Below, piece by piece: positions 52,338-61,706 of a stretch of 64,000 nt of DNA. The stretch is from positions 186,001-250,000 of the forward strand of contig NZ_LKBT01000023.1 of assembly GCF_002699985.1 (NCBI RefSeq), read 5' to 3'. Under the pieces are notes generated by a model that saw only the letters and a program-made list of their open reading frames with translations, did no database searches and had not been told where the DNA came from. Within the stretch, counting starts at the first letter, position 1. Each line of letters begins with the position of its first letter. A program made the translations under genes and the position numbers. Origin of the DNA: Pseudomonas sp. ICMP 561. GTDB taxonomy: Bacteria > Pseudomonadota > Gammaproteobacteria > Pseudomonadales > Pseudomonadaceae.

Positions 52338-53318
52338 TCACTCGGTGTACTTCTTGATGTAGCCCCACAGTGTTTCGGCAAGACGCGTCGGGATCTGCTT
52401 CCAGAACGGACGCATGCGTGAAAGGGCGCTATAGGCTTCCTGCCAGGCCTGTGTTCGTTCCAGCGCGCCACTAACCGGGGCTTCGACCAATGCAATGAAA
52501 CTGGCGAAGCTGCAGGGCAGAGGCAACTGGTCGCTGCGTTCGATGCGATGAGTCTGCTCCTTCACAGTCCTGGTCGTGCCGTCTTCGTCAGTGAATGCGT
52601 GAGGCGTCAGCGTGTCGATGCGCTCACAGCGGCTGCTGCAAAGTTTTCGGCGGTTTTTTAGCGCGCCAAAACCCCTTTCGTACATAGTGATGGTCGAACC
52701 GCTGACTCGCATGCAGGCAGTTTCGAACGCGTTAAGGATCACCTCGGCGTTTTCGATACTGGTCTCGATGGTAGCGATGTCGACGAACCGCTCAAGCGTC
52801 CCGTTCTCCAATGCGCCCAGTGTGCGATGGATCGTCGACAAGTGAACGAAATCCTTCTTGCAACCGATCAGGTGCACATCGAACTGATAAGTCGAAAGCT
52901 CCGGACCTGAAATGACACTGGCGAACGCCTTGGAGTCGAGTGCCGTCTCCATGATGATGTTGAACCTGTTTTCATGGGCATGCTTGAAGATGCGATTGCA
53001 CAGTTCCCAGATAAAGCCTTCAGTGTGCTTGTAGCGGCTGATCACATCCTGCCCGGCGAATTCCTCGTAACGAGGGTGTAGCTCACGAAAGCTCTCCTGA
53101 TAGAGCTGCACGTAGTTGCCGTAGTGGCCACCTTTGAGCAGGGTATTGTTCAGCATGTAGGTCTTGCCGGAACCTTGCACCCCGGCGACCACGAGGATCT
53201 TTGGTGCAGGATTGCCGTCATCGCCAATGTCCCTTCTGACCGCGAACAGGGTTTTCTCTAGCCCGGTGTAAACCTCTTCCAGTTCCTTTGGGGTATAGGT
53301 GTAGTGTGTTGCGGACAT
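52338..53318 (-). CDS. Zeta-toxin-like P-loop kinase, orphan
   Basis: 326 residues resembling the zeta toxin/UNAG-kinase fold. Walker A GVQGSGKT at 46-53, QESFRELHPRYEEF at 74-87, IIMETAL at 121-127 (equivalent to the IIEGT strand), and arginines near 165 and 177 for the phosphate. Zeta toxins phosphorylate UDP-N-acetylglucosamine. The expected catalytic Asp (DxF..HP) is Glu75 here, and the C-terminal 130 residues are unlike short zeta toxins. No epsilon-type antitoxin gene is adjacent. AGGAAG precedes the ATG. It may be a PezT-like or phage-defence kinase or a divergent housekeeping kinase. Confidence 0.7.
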   Translation of the reverse strand: MSATHYTYTPKELEEVYTGLEKTLFAVRRDIGDDGNPAPKILVVAGVQGSGKTYMLNNTLLKGGHYGNYVQLYQESFRELHPRYEEFAGQDVISRYKHTEGFIWELCNRIFKHAHENRFNIIMETALDSKAFASVISGPELSTYQFDVHLIGCKKDFVHLSTIHRTLGALENGTLERFVDIATIETSIENAEVILNAFETACMRVSGSTITMYERGFGALKNRRKLCSSRCERIDTLTPHAFTDEDGTTRTVKEQTHRIERSDQLPLPCSFASFIALVEAPVSGALERTQAWQEAYSALSRMRPFWKQIPTRLAETLWGYIKKYTE

Positions 53319-53436
53319 GCTGGTCTTCCTTGAATTGAGTCATTTTGACTGTTGAAGACCAGGGACGTAATCGCAAGCTCAGCGTCCTCGCAATGGGATA
53401 AAGCCGACGTTCATTGCGGGAATTTTCTTGGCGTGC

Positions 53437-53466
53437 ATAAAAAAAACCGGCACTCAGGCCGGGTTT
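53437..53466 (-). terminator. Terminator of the small CxxC gene (minus strand)
   Basis: GC-rich stem AAACCGGC/GCCGGGTTT with a one-base bulge; eight A residues on the plus strand give the T-run for minus-strand transcripts ending here. Confidence 0.75.
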
Positions 53467-53482
53467 CAAGGGAATCTGCTTA

Positions 53483-53659
53483 TCAATCTTGTTTTTCAGG
53501 TGTAACCCAGTTTTTGTCGCATTCCTGACAAGCGGCCTGAACCATCTCCTCAGTGATCACGACTTCGCGCCCGTCCTTGTCCAGGATTGCGCCGCCTACG
53601 GGCAGCTGCGGGTTGGCTCGTACGACTGGCACTTCATTGCTGTCTGCTTGCAAGCTCAT
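53483..53659 (-). CDS. 58-residue acidic protein with CxxC motif
   Basis: Short gene with an excellent AAGGAGA ribosome-binding site 6 bp before its ATG at 53659 and a terminator just after its stop. The product contains VVITEEMVQAACQECDKNW, a CxxC pair that could bind metal or form a disulfide, after a Pro/Val-rich start. No family recognised with certainty; it looks like a conserved pseudomonad protein. No signal peptide. Confidence 0.75.
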   Translation of the reverse strand: MSLQADSNEVPVVRANPQLPVGGAILDKDGREVVITEEMVQAACQECDKNWVTPEKQD

Positions 53660-53945
53660 GGCCTGTCTCCTTCATCAGGTGTTGTGCTTAGACTAACCGC
53701 GTTCAATGACTCTGCCGTGACATCCCTTGGCACATCAAACGCGCGTCAAGTCCACCAGAAACTGCACATAACCGCCAGCGTTCGCTTAGATCAATCCTGT
53801 CTAGCGCAAGGTCATGACGGTCATAACCATGCGACTAAGGCCAATCGCCATAGTTCATCAATACCTGCCGGGTGGTAATAGCAGAGAAATGCCCGTCGGA
53901 CCGGTGTAGGCTCTGGCTTCAGCCTTTTATGCGGGTCCAGCTTTC

Positions 53946-55724
53946 ATGGCTTCATTGCTTTCCAGTCGTCAGCGCCAGGCCATTCGTCTGGCGGCGCAGT
54001 TCATGGCTCCTTATCGCTGGCAAACGGTTGGCGCGCTGATCGCGCTCATCGTTACAGCCGGGATTACCCTGTCGATCGGGCAGGGGATCAAAATGCTGGT
54101 GGACCAGGGTTTCGTCACCCGCTCACCGCACCTGCTCAATCAATCCATCGGTGTGTTCATGCTGCTGGTCATGGGCCTGGCGGCTGGCACCTTCGTGCGT
54201 TTTTATCTGGTGTCGTGGATTGGCGAGCGAGTGGTGGCGGACTTGCGCAAGAAGGTCTTCGATCACCTGATCAATCTGCATCCGGGCTTCTACGAAAATA
54301 ATCGAAGCTCCGAGATACAGTCGCGGCTGACGGCCGATACCACGTTGCTGCAATCGGTAATCGGTTCGTCGTTGTCGATGTTCCTGCGCAATGCCTTGAT
54401 GGTAATTGGCGGGATTATTCTGTTGTTCATCACCAACCCGAAACTCACCAGCATTGTCGTTGTAGCGCTGCCGCTGGTGGTGGCGCCGATCCTGATCTTT
54501 GGCCGTCGCGTGCGCAGCCTGTCCCGGGAGAGTCAGGATCGTGTCGCAGATGTCGGCAGTTACGTGTCCGAAGCGTTGGGGCAGATCAAGACGGTTCAGG
54601 CCTACAACCATCAGCAGCAGGACAAGGCGCGCTTCGCGAAGACGGCCGAAGATGCGTTCCAGACCGCTCGCAAGCGCATTCTGCAACGCTCATGGCTGAT
54701 CACACTGGTGATCGTGCTGGTATTGGGTGCGGTGGCGGTCATGCTGTGGGTCGGTGGCATGGATGTCATCGAGGGTACGATCTCCAGCGGTGAACTGGCT
54801 GCGTTCGTGTTTTACGCGCTGATCGTAGGGAGCGCCTTCGGCACCCTGAGCGAAGTGATTGGTGAACTGCAACGGGCGGCGGGTGCGGCCGAACGTATTT
54901 CGGAACTGCTGCGGGCCAAAAGCGAAATCACGCCACCGGCCAGTGGTCTATTGCAATTGCCGGAGCGGATCAGCGGTCGTCTGGCATTGGAGTCCGTGAG
55001 CTTCAGCTATCCGTCACGTCCCGAACACAAGGCGGTGGATAACCTGACCCTGACCATTGAACCGGGGGAAACCCTGGCGCTGGTCGGTCCCTCCGGTGCG
55101 GGTAAATCGACACTGTTTGATTTGCTGCTGCGTTTCTACGATCCGCAGGCGGGGCAAATTCTCATCGAAGGCTTGCCGATTGCGCAGCTGGATCCGCAGG
55201 ATTTGCGTCGTCACTTTGCGCTGGTCTCGCAGACGCCCGCGCTGTTTTTCGGCAGTGTTGAAGACAACATTCGCTACGGCAATGCCAGCGCCAGCACTGA
55301 ACAGGTTGAAGCGGCTGCGCGCATTGCCCACGCCCATGAGTTCATCCTGCAAATGGCCAACGGATATCAGACGCATCTGGGAGATGGCGGGCTCGGCTTG
55401 TCCGGTGGGCAGCGTCAACGCCTGGCCATTGCCCGGGCGTTGTTAGTGGATGCACCGATTCTGTTGCTGGACGAAGCAACCAGTGCGCTGGATGCCCAGA
55501 GTGAACACCTGATTCAGGAAGCGTTACCGGGCTTGATGAAAGGCCGTACTACATTGGTCATCGCCCATCGACTGGCCACGGTGCAAAACGCCGACCGGAT
55601 TGCCGTTATCGATCAAGGGAAACTGGTCGCCGTCGGGACGCATCAGCAATTGATTGTCAGCAATCCGCTGTATGCGAGACTCGCGGCATTGCAGTTCAAT
55701 GCGCGGGGGGATGAGGTGGTTTGA
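53946..55724 (+). CDS. MsbA-type ABC exporter half-transporter
   Basis: 592 residues with one six-helix transmembrane domain (about 20-310) fused to an ATPase domain (about 345-585). Motifs: Walker A GPSGAGKST, Q-loop VSQTPALF, signature LSGGQRQRLAIARAL, Walker B ILLLDEATSALD, switch His in IAHRL. It works as a homodimer and resembles the MsbA/lipid- or drug-exporter group; true MsbA in Pseudomonas is usually next to lpxK, so this is more likely a second exporter of unknown substrate. The 286 bp before it show no feature I can support except weak promoter-like stretches. Confidence 0.88.
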   Translation: MASLLSSRQRQAIRLAAQFMAPYRWQTVGALIALIVTAGITLSIGQGIKMLVDQGFVTRSPHLLNQSIGVFMLLVMGLAAGTFVRFYLVSWIGERVVADLRKKVFDHLINLHPGFYENNRSSEIQSRLTADTTLLQSVIGSSLSMFLRNALMVIGGIILLFITNPKLTSIVVVALPLVVAPILIFGRRVRSLSRESQDRVADVGSYVSEALGQIKTVQAYNHQQQDKARFAKTAEDAFQTARKRILQRSWLITLVIVLVLGAVAVMLWVGGMDVIEGTISSGELAAFVFYALIVGSAFGTLSEVIGELQRAAGAAERISELLRAKSEITPPASGLLQLPERISGRLALESVSFSYPSRPEHKAVDNLTLTIEPGETLALVGPSGAGKSTLFDLLLRFYDPQAGQILIEGLPIAQLDPQDLRRHFALVSQTPALFFGSVEDNIRYGNASASTEQVEAAARIAHAHEFILQMANGYQTHLGDGGLGLSGGQRQRLAIARALLVDAPILLLDEATSALDAQSEHLIQEALPGLMKGRTTLVIAHRLATVQNADRIAVIDQGKLVAVGTHQQLIVSNPLYARLAALQFNARGDEVV

Positions 55725-55754
55725 GTCGTGCCGGGATTTAAACCGAGTCGACCT

Positions 55755-55822
55755 TATCGCGGGCAAGCCCAGCTCCCACAAGGGGATGTAATCTCATGTG
55801 GGAGCTGGGCTTGCCCGCGATA
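55755..55822. repeat. REPIN, 'GTGGGAGCTGGGCTTGCCCGCGAT' class, reversed arrangement
   Basis: Perfect 26-bp arms at 55755-55780 and 55797-55822 with a 16-bp spacer. Here the CGCGAT ends face outward and the GTGGGAG ends inward, the opposite of the copies at 1168 and 46912. Confidence 0.92.
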
Positions 55823-55846
55823 GGGGATACAAAAAGTCGATATGTC

Positions 55847-56128
55847 TCAGCGATACTCACACAGATAAGCAGTATCCACCGCCACTTTCAGCTGGAACTT
55901 GCTATTGGCAGGAACGTTGAACTGGCTGCCGGTTTCGAAGGTTTCCCAATCGGTGCTGTCTGGCAGTTTCACGCTCAGGTTGCCGGAAATGACGTGCATG
56001 ATTTCCCGCTGTGCAGTACCGAACTCGTATTCACCCGCGGCCATCACACCAATCGTGGCTTGCCCTTCAGCGTGAGCGAAGGCGATGGATTTAACGGTGC
56101 CGTCGAAGTACTCGTTGACTTTGAACAT
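55847..56128 (-). CDS. ppnP: Pyrimidine/purine nucleoside phosphorylase
   Basis: 93-residue cupin-like protein of the PpnP (former DUF1255/YaiE) family, which cleaves several nucleosides with phosphate to base plus ribose-1-phosphate. Family stretches: MFKVNEYFDGTVKSIAF at the start, GVMAAGEYEFGTAQREIMHVISG, and QFNVPANSKFQLKV. ATG 56128 is the family start; the frame continues upstream without similarity. Monocistronic, convergent with the ABC exporter across a REPIN. Confidence 0.93.
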   Translation of the reverse strand: MFKVNEYFDGTVKSIAFAHAEGQATIGVMAAGEYEFGTAQREIMHVISGNLSVKLPDSTDWETFETGSQFNVPANSKFQLKVAVDTAYLCEYR

Positions 56129-56217
56129 GGCGATTCCTCGATAAGGGCTGGAAATTTGGGCGGCCAGTATGCCCAAGCCTGCTCAAACCGTCACCCGCTT
56201 TAGAACGCGAGTGCCAA

Positions 56218-56760
56218 TCAGTTAGGAAGAATCAGAGGCAACAGCCGAGCGGTGTTCCGGGCGTCAACCAGGGCCCGGTGTTGCTGACCGTTGAATTGCA
56301 TGCCCGCCAGTTGCAGGGCACCGTTCAGTCCCATGGGCCGCTGCAACTGGCGCTCCTTGGCGAAGCGTTGCTTGAGGTTCACGTGGGGCACAGTGCTCAG
56401 AAAACTCGTCAGGTTGTGCTGCCGCCATTCCTGCTCCAGTTGCTGACGATCATAGTCACCCCAACTCGCCCAGCCCACGACTCGCGCCTGATGGTGGCTG
56501 ATCCAGCGCTCGAACGCGGGCCATACAGTGGTCAGCGGCGCGGCGCTGTCGATGTTGCTTTGGCTGATGTGGGTCAGCTCCCTGCAGAAGTTCGTCAGCA
56601 AGGGCCGACGCACCGGGCGCACAAAACGCTCGAAATGATCCAGTTCGCGCCCGTCCTGATTGACCAGCGTCGCCCCGATTTCGATGATCTCCATTTCTGC
56701 TACCGGCCAGCCGCCTTCTTCGGTCGTGGCTTCCAGATCAATCACCAACCAGTGCGGCAT
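56218..56760 (-). CDS. DEDDh 3'-5' exonuclease (ERI1/KapD-like)
   Basis: 180 residues. Exonuclease motifs in order: Exo I VIDLEATTEEGG (Asp/Glu at about 7 and 9), Exo II VVGWASWGDYDRQQL, Exo III HRALVDARNTARLL with the catalytic His and Asp. The relation to eukaryotic ERI1 and KapD-type exonucleases suggests RNA as substrate, which is inference. ATG 56760 has AGGAG 6 bp upstream; the longer open frame to 56889 is not supported. Confidence 0.88.
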   Translation of the reverse strand: MPHWLVIDLEATTEEGGWPVAEMEIIEIGATLVNQDGRELDHFERFVRPVRRPLLTNFCRELTHISQSNIDSAAPLTTVWPAFERWISHHQARVVGWASWGDYDRQQLEQEWRQHNLTSFLSTVPHVNLKQRFAKERQLQRPMGLNGALQLAGMQFNGQQHRALVDARNTARLLPLILPN

Positions 56761-57175
56761 CTGAAGCTCCTGTCCAAAGTCGTTGATCCATTTCAGACCA
56801 AGCGTAGCCACATTCAACTGCATACGTCTATCGACGTGACTTCCAGCAACATTAGCCATTAGTCGTTGAGCGTGGCTGACGTAACTCATAGATCGACAAC
56901 CGATCCGCCAATCCGTGCGATGACCTTTCGCGAGCGGCTAATACGCAGTGCTTTCGGGGCGGTATTTATTTCTTGGCCGAGCGCTTGCCTGGTTGCGCGG
57001 GCGAGCATAGATTGCTGAGCGAGTGGCAACACTGGGATCAGTTAGCCGATGAAGCTTTAATGATGGCACTTAGCAATAATTAACAGCGTGTTGGACCATT
57101 TGCTCATTGTCTTAACAATAAAAAAGACCTAGGGTTGATCAATTTCAGGGGTGCGCAGTCTTGGAGTTTTTGTCT

Positions 57176-57994
57176 GTGCGATTAGCGTCGCGAGCCTTGT
57201 TAATGGCCGCGGCAACGCTGCTGGCTATGCCGGTGAGTGCTGCGCAAGTCGTAAAAATTGGTGCAGCGCATTTCCCGCCCTACACCATCCGGCCGGAAAA
57301 GGGCGCGGACACCGGTTTATTACCTGAGCTCGTGGCCGCCCTGAACGCAGTCCAGCATGACTATGAGTTTGTGCTGGTGCCGACTTCAATTCCGCGTCGT
57401 TTTCGTGATTTCGAGCAGGGCCGCGTCGATATGGCGATTTTTGAAAATCCTGAATGGGATTGGCAAAACATCCCCCACGAAGCCGTCGATATGAAACTCG
57501 AAGACGCTGAAATCTTCGTCAGCCGTAAGGTGACAGGTCGCGATCAAAGCTATTTCGATGATTTGCATGGCAAGCGTCTGGCCCTGTTCAGCGGCTATCA
57601 CTATGCATTTGCGCAGTTCAACGCCGACCCGAAATACCTCAACGAACACTTCAACACCACGCTGACCTATTCCCACGACAGCAACCTGCTGATGGTAATG
57701 CGCGACCGCGCTGATATTGCCTTGGTGACGCGTTCGTATCTGAGTGACTTCATGGCGCGCAACCGGGCGGAAGCTTCGCAGTTGCTGGTGTCGGAGCGGG
57801 TTGATCAGACGTACAAGCATTTCGCTTTGCTGCGCCCCAAGGCGCCCATCAGCGGCGCGCAATTCGAGCAGCTATTGCAAGCGCTGCGGGACAACGGGCA
57901 AATGCTGAAGATTTTCCAGCCGTATCGAATTGCCGTCCTCCCGATGATCAGCCACCGGGCGGTGGCAGATGAGCGAGATCATGCAGCGCGCTAA
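57176..57994 (+). CDS. Periplasmic solute-binding protein, SBP_bac_3 type
   Basis: About 272 residues. GTG 57176 is favoured because GGAG lies 9 bp before it; TTG 57161 is an alternative. A signal peptide (about 1-22, LLAMPVSA) precedes a family-3 binding fold: VKIGAAHFPPYTI, GLLPELVAALNAV, FRDFEQGRVDMAIFENP, YFDDLHGKRLALFSGYHY. Members capture amino acids or act as sensors. No permease or ATPase gene is adjacent, so it is an orphan that may serve a distant ABC system. The 415 bp upstream contain no other gene or repeat I can support. Confidence 0.82.
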   Translation: MRLASRALLMAAATLLAMPVSAAQVVKIGAAHFPPYTIRPEKGADTGLLPELVAALNAVQHDYEFVLVPTSIPRRFRDFEQGRVDMAIFENPEWDWQNIPHEAVDMKLEDAEIFVSRKVTGRDQSYFDDLHGKRLALFSGYHYAFAQFNADPKYLNEHFNTTLTYSHDSNLLMVMRDRADIALVTRSYLSDFMARNRAEASQLLVSERVDQTYKHFALLRPKAPISGAQFEQLLQALRDNGQMLKIFQPYRIAVLPMISHRAVADERDHAAR

Positions 57995-57998
57995 ATAA

Positions 57999-58025
57999 AA
58001 AGACGGTGCTTGAAGCACCGTCTTT
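57999..58025. terminator. Bidirectional terminator between convergent genes
   Basis: Perfect 12-bp arms AAAGACGGTGCT (57999-58010) and complement (58014-58025), with A/T runs on both sides, between the solute-binding gene and the DUF2897 gene. Confidence 0.85.
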
Positions 58026-58030
58026 GGTCG

Positions 58031-58198
58031 TTAGCGATCCTTAGCCTCTTTGGCATCCATCTCGGCGTTGCGCTCGTGGACACGTTTGAGCTGCTCGTCG
58101 GTCAGTGGCAGCTTTTGCGCAGACTGGCGCAAGACCATCAAACCGCCCACCACCGAACCAATTGCTACCAGCAGAATTAACCAGGCATACCAGGGCAT
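58031..58198 (-). CDS. DUF2897-like small membrane protein
   Basis: 55 residues: one N-terminal membrane helix (about 3-24, WYAWLILLVAIGSVVGGLMV) and a charged cytoplasmic tail (LTDEQLKRVHERNAEMDAKEAKDR). It matches my recollection of the pseudomonad DUF2897 family; function unknown. AGGAGA lies 5-6 bp before the ATG at 58198. Confidence 0.75.
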   Translation of the reverse strand: MPWYAWLILLVAIGSVVGGLMVLRQSAQKLPLTDEQLKRVHERNAEMDAKEAKDR

Positions 58199-58284
58199 AG
58201 GGCTCTCCTTTTTATGTAACCGTTTGAGCAGCAGCGCTGCTCAATGGTTCAAGTCTAGTCCCGTGCCTGGTTATGTGCCGCTAT

Positions 58285-59649
58285 TTAAAGCCCGGTCAGC
58301 ATCGCATCGGCTGGTGCGTCGGCACGTGATTGCGCCGTCAGGCTGAAGTAGATGAAGCCCACGACCATGAAGCCGAGGAAGATCAGGCCGATCAGCGCGT
58401 TGAACCAGGCCATCGCAATCAGGCACACCACCGCCAGCGCCAGGGCAATGCCCGGCACGACTGGATAGCCCGGCGCGCGGAAGGTGCGCTCCAGCGAAGG
58501 TTCGGTTTTACGCAGCTTGAACAGGCTGAGCATGCTCATGATGTACATCACGATGGCACCGAATACCGCCATGGTGATCATCGCCGCCGTCAGGCTCATG
58601 CCGCCGAGGTTGATCAGGCCGTCGCTGTAGATCGCGGCAATACCGATGATGCCACCGGCGATGATGGCGCGGTGTGGAGTCTGGAAGCGCGACAGTTTGG
58701 CCAGCGAGGAGGGCAGGTAACCGGCGCGAGCCAGGGCGAAGAACTGGCGCGAGTAACCCATGATGATGCCGTGAAAGCTCGCCACCAGACCAAACAGGCC
58801 GATCCAGACCAGCATGTGCAACCAGCTGGAGTTTTCGCCGACCACGGTTTTCATTGCCTGTGGCAGTGGGTCGTTGATGTTTGACAGGGTGCGCCAGTCG
58901 CCCACGCCGCCCGCGAACAGCATCACGCCCATGGCCAGAAACACCAGGGTCAGAATGCCGCTGACATAGGCTTTTGGAATGGTGCGTTTCGGGTCTTTGG
59001 CTTCTTCAGCCGCCATGGCCGCGCCTTCGATGGCCAGGAAGAACCAGATCGCGAACGGAATCGCCGCAAACATACCGGCGATGGCCGGAGCCCCAAAAGT
59101 ATCGGAACCGGCCCAGCCGTTAAGAGCAAAATTGCTGAAGCTGAATGCCGGAGCAACCACGCCCATGAACACCAGCAGCTCAGCCACGGCCAGGATGCAG
59201 ACCACCAACTCAAAGGTTGCCGCCAGCTTGACGCCGAGGATATTCAGGGTCATGAACACGATATAAGCGCCGACTGCCGCCAGCTTGGGATCAAGTCCCG
59301 GAAACTGCACGTTCAGGTACGCACCAATGGCCATCGCAATCGCCGGTGGCGCAAACACGAATTCGATCAAGGTGGCCAGACCTGCAACCAGTCCGCCTTT
59401 TTCCCCGAATGCCCGACGGCTGTAGGCAAATGGTCCGCCCGCGTGCGGGATGGCAGTGGTCAGCTCGGTAAAGCTGAAGATGAAGCAGGTGTACATCAGT
59501 GCAACCATCAGCGAAGTGACCAGGAAGCCTAAGGTCCCGGCGACGCCCCAGCCATAACTCCAGCCGAAGTACTCGCCGGAGATCACCAGCCCTACAGCGA
59601 TCCCCCATAAATGGAGTGTGCCCAGCGTGGGCTTGAGTTGAGTGTTCAT
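58285..59649 (-). CDS. eat: Ethanolamine permease-like APC transporter
   Basis: 454 residues, twelve helices, APC superfamily. The N-terminus LGTLHLWGIAVGLVISGEYFGWSYGW and the SFTELTTAIPHAGGPFAYSRRAFG stretch are characteristic of ethanolamine permeases (Eat). ATG 59649 with GGGAG upstream is chosen over the long open frame to 59895. The ammonia-lyase genes eutBC are not adjacent in this window on the visible side. A sigma-54-like promoter lies 43 bp upstream, consistent with the RpoN control described for ethanolamine use in P. aeruginosa. Confidence 0.85.
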   Translation of the reverse strand: MNTQLKPTLGTLHLWGIAVGLVISGEYFGWSYGWGVAGTLGFLVTSLMVALMYTCFIFSFTELTTAIPHAGGPFAYSRRAFGEKGGLVAGLATLIEFVFAPPAIAMAIGAYLNVQFPGLDPKLAAVGAYIVFMTLNILGVKLAATFELVVCILAVAELLVFMGVVAPAFSFSNFALNGWAGSDTFGAPAIAGMFAAIPFAIWFFLAIEGAAMAAEEAKDPKRTIPKAYVSGILTLVFLAMGVMLFAGGVGDWRTLSNINDPLPQAMKTVVGENSSWLHMLVWIGLFGLVASFHGIIMGYSRQFFALARAGYLPSSLAKLSRFQTPHRAIIAGGIIGIAAIYSDGLINLGGMSLTAAMITMAVFGAIVMYIMSMLSLFKLRKTEPSLERTFRAPGYPVVPGIALALAVVCLIAMAWFNALIGLIFLGFMVVGFIYFSLTAQSRADAPADAMLTGL

Positions 59650-59691
59650 GCGTAGCTCCCTGAAGTCTGTGGAATCATCGAAACATCCTGT

Positions 59692-59707
59692 TGCAGTCGC
59701 CATGCCA
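59692..59707 (-). promoter_or_regulatory. Sigma-54 (RpoN) promoter candidate for the ethanolamine permease
   Basis: Minus-strand TGGCATGGCGACTGCA: GG and GC elements have exactly 10 bp between them, with two mismatches from TGGCACG-N4-TTGCA. The predicted start lies near 59680, giving a 5' leader of about 30 nt. The upstream region (59710-59850) has an AAACG-CGT-CGTTT palindrome near 59737 and three GGTGC[A/G]G direct repeats near 59790-59812 that could bind an enhancer protein. Confidence 0.55.
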
Positions 59708-59930
59708 CTCGTCGAACCATAGTCGTATTGGTCCCAAACGCGTCGTTTGCAGAACGGTTCTTGTTTGCGCGCGCCAAGAGGGTGCAGCTTTGGTGCGGTT
59801 GGTGCAGGGTGATGTCCGCTTTTGGGCGTATTCATTGGGGAGAATCGATTCAGTTCAGCGGTTCGATTACCGTCTGCGGTAAGGTTCGGATACAATGCGC
59901 GCCGATTTCGACCTACCAGAGAACCCGCTC

Positions 59931-60632
<702 letters not shown>

Positions 60633-60661
60633 CAGCTATTCGCTAAAACCGAGGCGACCTT

Positions 60662-60728
60662 ATCGCTGGCAAGCCATGCTCCCACAGGGGGAATGCGACT
60701 TTCTGTGGGAGCATGGCTTGCCAGCGAT
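60662..60728. repeat. REPIN, 'CTGTGGGAGCATGGCTTGCCAGCGAT' class, reversed arrangement
   Basis: Perfect 26-bp arms at 60662-60687 and 60703-60728, spacer 15 bp. Additional outer arms ACCGAGGCG (60648-60656) and CGCCTCGGT (60734-60742) enlarge the palindrome. It separates convergent pyrF and the acetyltransferase gene. Confidence 0.92.
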
Positions 60729-60769
60729 GCAGGCGCCTCGGTCTTATCTGACTCACCTGAGCGCTCAAT

Positions 60770-61255
60770 CTACAAACCCAACACCAACCGCCGCTCATAC
60801 CCGATCCGGCCCTTGTAGGCCTCGCCGGTATCCACCCAACCCTGGCCGACATACAAATTCAGCGCCGCCAGATTATCCGCATCCACCGACAACATCAGCT
60901 GCCCGATATCCGGCCACGTCTCCCGCGCAACGTGCGGCAACCCCTGCAAAAACACCTTGCCCAGGCCTTTGCCCTGAACCCGGTGATCAATCTGCAGCGC
61001 ATGCAACGTCGCTGAACCTTCCACTGCCCAGTGCGGTAAAAACTCCCCACGTTTGAGCAGTAAAAATCCTACTGGCTTATCATCCATCAACAGCGCCACA
61101 CCTTGAATATTCGGGCTCGGGCGGACCAGCAGCGTGTTCAGCGCACAATAAATATCCCCGGAAAACGGCAGTTGCTCCGGCAGAATCTCCAGAGCATCCA
61201 GCTGCTGGCGCTGTGTTTCGTTGAGGGTTTCGTAGCTCACAACTTGCGTATTCAT
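60770..61255 (-). CDS. GNAT family N-acetyltransferase
   Basis: 161 residues. GNAT fold with beta strands VALLMDDKPVGFLLLKRG, the acetyl-CoA motif A ATLHALQIDHRVQGKGLGKVFLQ (Q/R-x-x-G-x-G/A as VQGKGLG), and motif B DADNLAALNLYVGQGWVDTG. The acceptor substrate is unknown. ATG 61255 (MNTQVVSYE) is chosen; an open frame continues upstream. Divergent from nothing; read after the small gene at 61308-61583. Confidence 0.85.
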   Translation of the reverse strand: MNTQVVSYETLNETQRQQLDALEILPEQLPFSGDIYCALNTLLVRPSPNIQGVALLMDDKPVGFLLLKRGEFLPHWAVEGSATLHALQIDHRVQGKGLGKVFLQGLPHVARETWPDIGQLMLSVDADNLAALNLYVGQGWVDTGEAYKGRIGYERRLVLGL

Positions 61256-61307
61256 CACTGCTAAATCGCACCGTCTGACAAGAAAAGTAGGCGGTGCGCA
61301 GTATGGC

Positions 61308-61583
61308 TCAGTGTCTGACAGAAGTGCATGGCGAGGGCGGGCTAAATATCTGCTTCTCAACGACGGTTAACGCGTCACAGCCATCGCTCAGCAACATCAG
61401 CGCGGCATTGGCGATGCAACGCACATCACAGTCATCGGCACCGTCCAGCGTCTCCAGCAGATAGCGCGCCATACGGATACGCCGGTCGGCACTGGCAAAC
61501 AGAAAATCCAGCGGCGCGTGGCTGTCGATATGCATCACCGGGCTGTCGGTGTTGTTGCTCTTGAGAGGGATGAAGCGATTCAT
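61308..61583 (-). CDS. Small pseudomonad protein, DUF3077/DUF6124-like context
   Basis: 91 residues. The middle, LDFLFASADRRIRMARYLLETLDGADDCDVRCIANAALMLL, is helical with two cysteines. A GGAGG Shine-Dalgarno lies 6 bp before ATG 61583, inside the end of a short upstream ORF whose stop overlaps this start (ATGA). The upstream peptide begins with the MFKITPNPP sequence seen at the start of many small pseudomonad proteins of this type, so the gene may be a split or remodelled member. Function unknown. Confidence 0.65.
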   Translation of the reverse strand: MNRFIPLKSNNTDSPVMHIDSHAPLDFLFASADRRIRMARYLLETLDGADDCDVRCIANAALMLLSDGCDALTVVEKQIFSPPSPCTSVRH

Positions 61584-61636
61584 GCTGCACCTCCTCGGAC
61601 GGATGGGGCAGGGGGATTGGGAGTGATCTTGAACAT
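61580..61636 (-). CDS. 18-residue leader ORF, MFKITPNPP type
   Basis: ATG 61636 with GGAG 8 bp upstream encodes MFKITPNPPAPSVRGGAA and stops in ATGA overlap with the next gene. Either a genuine coupled leader peptide or the 5' end of a gene that lost its frame. The strong ribosome-binding site argues that it is translated. Confidence 0.5.
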   Translation of the reverse strand: MFKITPNPPAPSVRGGAA

Positions 61637-61706
61637 GTTTGAAGCTCCTATGCGAATGGGAGCCGCCAAATACTCACTTCCACATGAGTGGGTGGCAGCT
61701 GTGCGC

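Noticed and set aside
53728..53743. Possible sigma-54 promoter (TGGCACA...CGC) before the ABC exporter
   Set aside because: The -12 element lacks TTGC and the site is over 200 bp from the gene.
59650..59895. N-terminal extension of the ethanolamine permease
   Set aside because: Polar, non-family sequence running through the promoter; ATG 59649 has a proper ribosome-binding site.
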